Assembly (NCBI GenBank): GCA_938003665.1
Contig: CALKYI010000106.1
Location: 1 to 10,417 of the forward strand
Reading direction: 5' to 3'
DNA length: 10,417 bases
Source of the DNA: an uncultured Flavobacteriales bacterium
Lineage (GTDB): Bacteria > Bacteroidota > Bacteroidia > Flavobacteriales_D > Sanyastnellaceae
A program made the translations under genes and the position numbers. Numbering within the stretch: the first letter of the stretch is position 1; each line of letters opens with the position of its first letter. Below are positions 5,492 to 10,417 of this stretch, one piece after another. Below the pieces are notes generated by a model. The model did no database searches. It was not told where the DNA came from and worked only from the letters and a program-made list of their open reading frames with translations.

Positions 5492-8397
5492 TCCAACCGT
5501 TTGCCCCACCCCCAGCGTTCTGGCCAGCGATTGGCCAACATGAAGTACAGTACAAAGCTCATTGCCCATAGCACGAGCAAGTTGAACATTGGGGTCTTTA
5601 TGGACCACTGTCCAAGCTGTTTCATTGGCGCGTAAAACGGAGCATTCCAAGCCTGACGACCGAGTGGCATCTGGTGGATGAACGCCGTTTCTTGGACAAG
5701 GCCGCGCTCCGTTAAAGAAATTCGTTCATGCCGGTCCGTCTGCATTACCCACTCGTGCAAGGCGTCATTGTGGTGAGCATCCTTTAGCGCTTTCAAATCG
5801 GTTGACTCCGCGAGGGCTTTGCGCGCAATATCGCGCCCTTTAAATGCTTCTTTGTACGCATCTTTAAAAGCATGGCGCACATCGTCAACGGTCTCTAACT
5901 CAGCCGTCGCACAACCCCACGTGGTCAACTCCTCAAGTGCCCCTTCCCATTCGCGTGAGCGCACTTCTTCGTCTTCGATAAGGCGGTACTGCTGGTGCCA
6001 GAAATCCCGACGCCACGCCGCGCGCTCCATACGGTCCTCGAATTCCATGAAGGGAGCATCCGCCTCATTCTCCCGGGTCAGATGAACCGCAAGGGATTCA
6101 AATCCCCATCGCGACGCCATCAAATTGCCAATCAACGGCACGCGATCCACCTGGGTGAAAATGGGATTGAATCGGTCGAAGCGAATGATCGCACCACCAA
6201 AAATGATTTGCGGGATGATGAGCAATGGGATGATGATGTAAATCGTCTTCGCCGACTTCATCGCAGAAGACAAATTCAAGCCGAGCACGTTCGCGAAGGC
6301 ACTCAAACTAAACAAGGTCATGAAGAGCATGCCAACGCCTGTTGGAATCCGCAGGACAGCGACCGCAATCGCAGTAAACAGTAGACTCTGCACCGCAGAA
6401 ATCCCGAGCATAACACTCATTTTCGAAGCGAGGTAGGCATTCCAATCCAATCGCAAAAATCGCTCGCGTCGCAGGGTCGGGCGATCCCGGAAAATCTCTT
6501 CTGCACTGAAGCTCAAGCCGAGGAACAGCGAAACAATGACCGAAATGAAAAGGAACTGTGGCAAATTTTCGCTCAATCGGTAGACGAACTCCCCCTCCCC
6601 ACTTCGGTAGCGTGTGAATACCGACAAGATCAAGGCCAGTGCAGGTGCCTGGAGCAGGTTCATCCAAACGTATTGCTTGTTCTTGCGTTTGGCCGTGACG
6701 TCGCGGCGCCAGAAGGTCTGGAACTGCTCCCACCAACCGGGAACGACAGTGGGTTGCGGAGCCTCCAATTCAGCAGTCTTTCGCTCGCCATTGGCATCCT
6801 CCTGGATCATGTTGTAGTAGTCGTTCCACTCTTCCGGAGAAACGCGTCGATTCTCTGTCAGTTGTCCGTATTCGTCCACCATGCACGACGCAATCGTATC
6901 AAAAATCTCCTCCGGGTTGACCGTACCACACGCAGTGCACATGGCTTCAGAAGCCTGTACTTGGTTGGACATCTGTTTGAGGTAGGCGAGGCATTCCAAT
7001 GGATTGTCTTGGTAAATGGGGTAGCCCCCCACATCCAACAACAACAGCCGATCGAACAACTTAAAAATGTCCGAACTCGGCTGGTGGATGACAACGAATA
7101 CAATCTTACCGCGCAACGTCAGCTCCTTCAGGATATCCATGATGTGCTCGCTGTCACGGCTGGACAAGCCACTGGTGGGCTCATCCACAAACAGCACAGC
7201 GGGCTCGCGAATCAATTCCAAAGCAATGTTCAATCGCTTGCGTTGTCCGCCCGAAATTGTTTTGTCCATTACAGAACCCACACGGAGGTCGCGGATTTCC
7301 CACAAACCGAGGCGACGAAGGGTCAACTCGACGCGCTCCAATCGCTCCAGCTCTGTCGCTCTCCCCAAACTCAATTCAGCACTGAATTTGAGGTTTTCAT
7401 ACACCGTCAATTCACTGATCAAGACATCTTGCTGAGCAATGTGACCCAGGCTTCCCTTCGAAATTCCGTCATCCCCGTAAATGGAGTGACCATTCAGGTA
7501 TACTTCACCAAACGTCGGCTGCTGGGATCCATTCAAGATGTTTAGCAGCGTGGATTTTCCGGAGCCACTTGCGCCCATGATGCCAATGAGATCACCCGAT
7601 TGTGCTTTGATCGATAGCGGTCGAAGTGCGGCTTCCTGCGGGTAATTGAAAAAGTGCGCCACGTTCAACGCTTCGAAGTACATGCGCTGTTCGATGCGAT
7701 CACACGTACTGCAACACTGCACCACATCACTGAAGAACACCGCATGCCCTGATGCATCCTTGATGACGCTGCCCTGCGCCATGGGTGCAATGGACTGCTG
7801 TTGAACGGGGTTGCCGTTCAATTTCAAATCGCCCCGGCCCAAATCTTTGATGAAGAACAAATCGTCCGCTGACACGTTGCAAACAATGAGGTTGGCGGTT
7901 TCTTCATGCGGCATCGGAACCGTGAACAACGAAGCCTCCAACCCATCGGCAGAGGCACATTTGACCAGCGCTTTCAATCCGCTTGAATCCGATGGAAGCA
8001 AGTGAAGGGCATCGGCAACGGTGTTGAGGAAACTGTCGGCATCATCGATCGTCCCTGTGGACTTGGCCATTTCCGCGAGGCGGGCGAATACAATCAACCG
8101 GTCCTTGGCGTCGAGCTCAGCGATGATTTGTTGGCACAGCACCAACAGCCGAACCGAGAGCTTCGAACGTCGCTTCGCCAGCAACCGTTCATCGTCGGAA
8201 TGCGGCATGCGTTTGTTCATGCGCGCAATCTCAGCATCGTACTGTTTGAGGTATGCCTGGGTGTATTCATACGACAACCGCCCGGCTAAGTACCGCTCAG
8301 CGGCTTGACGACCGTACATCGCCTCACGCGGCGTGCGGCCTGCGGCAAAAAGCGCAAACAGCCGAACTAAGGCATCGAGGATTCCAGTGGTCATCAT
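5488..8397 (-). CDS. ABC transporter fusion: helical domain, FHA-like region, ABC ATPase and permease
   Basis: This 969-residue protein joins ATPase and permease in ABCG order. Residues 1-135 form a charged helical region somewhat like TerB. About 165-222 resembles a degenerate FHA fold (DLGRGDLKLNGNPV, then G-S-V-I). The ATPase follows: Walker A GASGSGKST (275-283), Q-loop AQQD (321-324), signature ISGGQRKRL (381-389), Walker B VLFVDEPTSG (401-410) and switch histidine H438. Transmembrane segments lie at about 576-596, 612-632, 660-685, 687-708, 718-740 and 937-955. A hydrophilic, mostly helical insert of about 190 residues sits between the last two, much longer than the corresponding ABCG loop. 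Cysteine clusters flank the ATPase core (C228, C229, C232; C487, C490). Order FHA-ABC-permease recalls mycobacterial Rv1747. Substrate is unknown, and export is the likelier direction. Start is the tandem ATG at 8397/8394. The lipoprotein gene lies 53 bases upstream on the same strand. Confidence 0.85.
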   Translation of the reverse strand: MMTTGILDALVRLFALFAAGRTPREAMYGRQAAERYLAGRLSYEYTQAYLKQYDAEIARMNKRMPHSDDERLLAKRRSKLSVRLLVLCQQIIAELDAKDRLIVFARLAEMAKSTGTIDDADSFLNTVADALHLLPSDSSGLKALVKCASADGLEASLFTVPMPHEETANLIVCNVSADDLFFIKDLGRGDLKLNGNPVQQQSIAPMAQGSVIKDASGHAVFFSDVVQCCSTCDRIEQRMYFEALNVAHFFNYPQEAALRPLSIKAQSGDLIGIMGASGSGKSTLLNILNGSQQPTFGEVYLNGHSIYGDDGISKGSLGHIAQQDVLISELTVYENLKFSAELSLGRATELERLERVELTLRRLGLWEIRDLRVGSVMDKTISGGQRKRLNIALELIREPAVLFVDEPTSGLSSRDSEHIMDILKELTLRGKIVFVVIHQPSSDIFKLFDRLLLLDVGGYPIYQDNPLECLAYLKQMSNQVQASEAMCTACGTVNPEEIFDTIASCMVDEYGQLTENRRVSPEEWNDYYNMIQEDANGERKTAELEAPQPTVVPGWWEQFQTFWRRDVTAKRKNKQYVWMNLLQAPALALILSVFTRYRSGEGEFVYRLSENLPQFLFISVIVSLFLGLSFSAEEIFRDRPTLRRERFLRLDWNAYLASKMSVMLGISAVQSLLFTAIAVAVLRIPTGVGMLFMTLFSLSAFANVLGLNLSSAMKSAKTIYIIIPLLIIPQIIFGGAIIRFDRFNPIFTQVDRVPLIGNLMASRWGFESLAVHLTRENEADAPFMEFEDRMERAAWRRDFWHQQYRLIEDEEVRSREWEGALEELTTWGCATAELETVDDVRHAFKDAYKEAFKGRDIARKALAESTDLKALKDAHHNDALHEWVMQTDRHERISLTERGLVQETAFIHQMPLGRQAWNAPFYAPMKQLGQWSIKTPMFNLLVLWAMSFVLYFMLANRWPERWGWGKRLD

Positions 8398-8450
8398 GTT
8401 GACTTCCTACGGAATTCTCCGGAAAAGGTTGCAAATCAAAGATCAACGCC

Positions 8451-9968
8451 TCATTGCTGGCGTTCGTAACACCCCATATCCGGCTGTCCAATCGCCCGAG
8501 GCAATGCGTCCAGATCCAAGCCAATCGAAAACTGCGACGATCCACCATTCCACAAGGAATTATTCGAAGACAGGTGAAAATCTCGGTCGCTTGTGGACGC
8601 AAAAGGAGGAGTGTTGTCGGTCAACGTCGCTTCCAAAATTTCCATGGGAAAATCGGGGTCTTGTACATCGACCGCGGAAAAGCGAATGAAAGGCGAAGCT
8701 GGCGGATTGAGCAAGCTCACCACCAATTCATCAAAATCCGTCAAGCTGTAGTTGTTGCCCCAGAAGATGCAGTTGTTGAACGCCGAACCCTCGAGCGAAC
8801 GCACCTGGATGTTCCCGTTGATGTCTTCGTACCAATCCGTGAACAAGACGGACGGGGACTGCCTCACTCCTTCCGCCCAATAATTGGCAAAGGTGCAGTG
8901 ATCCAGCTTGTACGCACCTCCGAGGGTGAAGGCAGCCGTGGATTGGCCGCAGTCGTAGAAGAGGTTGTTGTATCCCTCTATCGTCCCACCCTGCGCGTAC
9001 AGTCCGTAAGCACTCATGTTGTGGATAACCGTATTGCGGATGTCCAAGGCTGGCGACTGATCGGTCCCTGTGGTGTCCACTTGCAGGCCGATGGTCCCGT
9101 TCTTCAACACCGCATAATCCATCGAGCACGCTACGCCGCCATAGAGCCAAATGCCACCGCGTTGCGCCGTCACTTCTTCAATGCCGTACTCCGTTTCAAA
9201 TTGGAAGTCAATTTCAATTCCCCACTGGCCAGGAACATCCTCATAGCTCGATTCCAACCGATCGCCTTGAAAGACCACCTCATTGCCCAATTCCCCCTCA
9301 ACGTTCAACGTGGACTGGTAGACCAATAGCCCGCCTCCGTCGTGCACGTGCACCTGCGTGCCCTCTTCAATGGTCAACGTGCAGCCCGGCTCCACCTCAA
9401 CAATTCCATAAATCACATGAGGCAAATCAGCCGTCCATACTTCATCGCAAGACGGCAATGGATTCAGTTCGCCGAGGCCGCCGTGGAAGTGCGCATTCTG
9501 CCCCCATGCGATCAGATCGACGCGCTGTTCATTGCCATTTGCATTGAAGCGCAGCTCGTCCTCGATGATGAACGGAGTTGATGCAGCTGTGGGGTCCACC
9601 GTCACTTCCAAAAAGATCCACAGGCTGTCTTCAGCTAAAATCGGCCAGTCGGAGACGCTCGGACCTACTTCCCCATCGATGTTCACACGAAACGGCGAAT
9701 CGCTGCCCCCCACCAATTCAATGTCGTCGATGCGCAGCGCTTCGGTGTTGCGGTTGTATACCTTTAGCGGCAGGGTGACCGAACCAATGGTCGTGAAAAC
9801 CGTATCGAACAATATGGTGTCTGCCGAGAACTCCAATTGCAAGGACGGGTCGTCCGAAAACTGCACCTTCCCACAGCCGGAGGCAAACACACCCAAAACC
9901 AAAATAGCAGCCGTGATGAGAACCGTGAATGGACGCGTGGACTGAAGCAAGCTGTGCAGTGTGTTCAT
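8451..9968 (-). CDS. Lipoprotein with right-handed parallel beta-helix domain
   Basis: From the ATG at 9968 the product is 505 residues; an upstream in-frame TTG at 9977 would add only three. It begins with a lipoprotein signal peptide: positively charged start, hydrophobic VLITAAILVLGVFA, and a lipobox-like ASGC with the lipidated cysteine at residue 32. Residues ~40-155 look like an Ig-like or DUF1573-like beta domain (FDTVFTTIGSVTLPLKVYN). From ~165 onward there are repeated short strands with G-x-L/I-x-V and N-x-x-F/I turns (for example GGLLVYQSTLNVEGELGNEVVFQGD and YGLYAQGGTIEGYNNLFYDC) typical of parallel beta-helices, ending PDMGCYERQQ, like the D-x-G-A-Y-E terminus of such proteins. 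Likely anchored to the outer membrane or exposed outside. A polysaccharide-binding or -cleaving role is possible, but I see no catalytic residues. Starts 29 bases from the divergent glycosylase gene. Confidence 0.85.
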   Translation of the reverse strand: MNTLHSLLQSTRPFTVLITAAILVLGVFASGCGKVQFSDDPSLQLEFSADTILFDTVFTTIGSVTLPLKVYNRNTEALRIDDIELVGGSDSPFRVNIDGEVGPSVSDWPILAEDSLWIFLEVTVDPTAASTPFIIEDELRFNANGNEQRVDLIAWGQNAHFHGGLGELNPLPSCDEVWTADLPHVIYGIVEVEPGCTLTIEEGTQVHVHDGGGLLVYQSTLNVEGELGNEVVFQGDRLESSYEDVPGQWGIEIDFQFETEYGIEEVTAQRGGIWLYGGVACSMDYAVLKNGTIGLQVDTTGTDQSPALDIRNTVIHNMSAYGLYAQGGTIEGYNNLFYDCGQSTAAFTLGGAYKLDHCTFANYWAEGVRQSPSVLFTDWYEDINGNIQVRSLEGSAFNNCIFWGNNYSLTDFDELVVSLLNPPASPFIRFSAVDVQDPDFPMEILEATLTDNTPPFASTSDRDFHLSSNNSLWNGGSSQFSIGLDLDALPRAIGQPDMGCYERQQ

Positions 9969-9997
9969 GAAGGGCAAAGATGATGCATATTCACCGT

Positions 9998-10417
9998 ATG
10001 AACGAACTCCATGCTGCTTTCATTGCGCACCTCAGCGACGTAGACCCCATCCTGCTTCGGGAAGTCCATCGCCACGGTGAATTGCCATGGCAGCCGGAAC
10101 GCCAGCACTTTGATGCACTGTGTCGAGCCATCATTGGGCAGCAGCTAAGCACCAAAGCAGCAGCCACAATCGCTGGGCGGTTTGAAGCTTGGGCCGAAAA
10201 GTGCGGAGGATTAGAGCCTAACGTGGTGTTGGAGGCAGCGGTCAGCGAGCTGCGCGCCTTGGGATTGAGCGGTCAGAAGGTCACGTGCATCGTTGCACTC
10301 GCCGAAGCGTGGAACACCCAAGCCAATTTACACCAACTGGAGTGCCTGGAAGACGAGGAAGTGATCAAGGCGCTTACCGCCATCAAAGGCATCGGTGAAT
10401 GGACGGCCCAGATGTTC
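9998..10417 (+). CDS. AlkA-type DNA-3-methyladenine glycosylase (HhH-GPD), 3' end cut by the window
   Basis: The 140 visible codons from ATG 9998 encode the N-terminal part of an HhH-GPD base-excision glycosylase that removes alkylated bases such as 3-methyladenine. FDALCRAIIGQQLSTKAA (about residues 38-55) is the characteristic early helix segment of the AlkA/MAG group. IKGIGEWTAQMF at the very end is the helix-hairpin-helix loop that contacts DNA. The catalytic aspartate is expected some 15-25 residues further on and lies beyond the window. The protein lacks the ~80-residue N-terminal domain of E. coli AlkA, as in yeast MAG1-like forms. Two earlier in-frame ATGs (9980, 9983) exist. I chose 9998 because the earlier ones would almost touch the start of the divergent lipoprotein gene, though they cannot be excluded. 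The stop codon is outside the window. Confidence 0.85.
   Translation, partial: MNELHAAFIAHLSDVDPILLREVHRHGELPWQPERQHFDALCRAIIGQQLSTKAAATIAGRFEAWAEKCGGLEPNVVLEAAVSELRALGLSGQKVTCIVALAEAWNTQANLHQLECLEDEEVIKALTAIKGIGEWTAQMF

Noticed and set aside
6673..7545. 290-codon plus-strand open frame inside the ABC transporter gene
   Set aside because: It lies wholly opposite the ATPase domain, whose Walker, signature and switch motifs prove the minus strand. The plus-strand product is low-complexity Arg/Gln/Leu text, a shadow frame.
8409..8424. CGGAATTCTCCG motif ahead of the ABC gene as an operator
   Set aside because: Only a four-base stem around ATTC, with no second copy elsewhere; too weak to call.
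8454..9329. 291-codon plus-strand open frame inside the lipoprotein gene
   Set aside because: It is antisense to a well-supported signal peptide and beta-helix protein. Its Arg/Val/Ile-rich product has no recognisable domain.
3076..9822. Shared 14-base string TCGAACAATATGGT near 3075 and 9807
   Set aside because: Both copies fall inside unrelated coding sequences (I-L-F-E/D-type residues) with no further similarity around them; chance is sufficient.
1..10417. Phage, toxin-antitoxin, CRISPR or other defence island
   Set aside because: No integrase, transposase, repeat array, nuclease or toxin-antitoxin signatures are visible, and all recognised genes are ordinary chromosomal families.

Overview
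The window (about 52-54% GC by eye, gene-dense) looks like chromosome of a free-living member of the Bacteroidota, probably a Flavobacteriales-type marine lineage. Supporting signs are a ComEC whose C-terminus lacks a metallo-beta-lactamase domain, a SiaB/SiaC (DUF1987) pair, a ~970-residue FHA-like/ABC/permease fusion, a beta-helix lipoprotein with a D-x-G-x-Y-E-like C-terminus, no clear Shine-Dalgarno sequences, and at least one good TAnnTTTG -7 promoter element. The taxonomic call is inference; no rRNA or tRNA gene is present to anchor it.

Layout. Positions 1-301 hold an interrupted N-terminal part of comEC, and the long comEC competence domain follows on + to 1603. A small Bacteroidota-type hypothetical gene (1604-1858, -) abuts its tail. 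It diverges from an HMG-CoA lyase gene (1947-2810, +). Three - strand items follow in transcription order: a SAM-dependent methyltransferase (4524-3751), an overlapping ZIP-family metal transporter (3760-2987), and a 35-codon small ORF (2935-2828). The small ORF's last codons and stop form part of a strong intrinsic terminator whose U-tract overlaps the stop codon of the lyase gene. Divergent from the methyltransferase is the translationally coupled siaB-siaC pair (4578-5491, +), a kinase/phosphoprotein partner-switch module. It ends tail-to-tail, with a 4-base overlap, against a large ABC transporter fusion (8397-5488, -). Upstream of that on the same strand is a beta-helix lipoprotein (9968-8451, -). 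Divergent from the lipoprotein and cut by the window end is an AlkA-type DNA glycosylase (from 9998, +).

The genes do not form one pathway. The plausible functional units are methyltransferase-ZIP-small ORF (one transcript), siaB-siaC (one transcript), and lipoprotein-ABC transporter (possible transcript, 53-base gap). The most useful leads are the in-frame stop splitting comEC, the small ORF embedded in a terminator, the orphan siaBC pair with no SiaA phosphatase or SiaD cyclase beside it, the unusual domain organisation and cysteine clusters of the ABC fusion, and -7-like boxes that sit so close to start codons that leaderless transcripts are possible. I see no CRISPR array, transposon, integrase, tRNA or rRNA.
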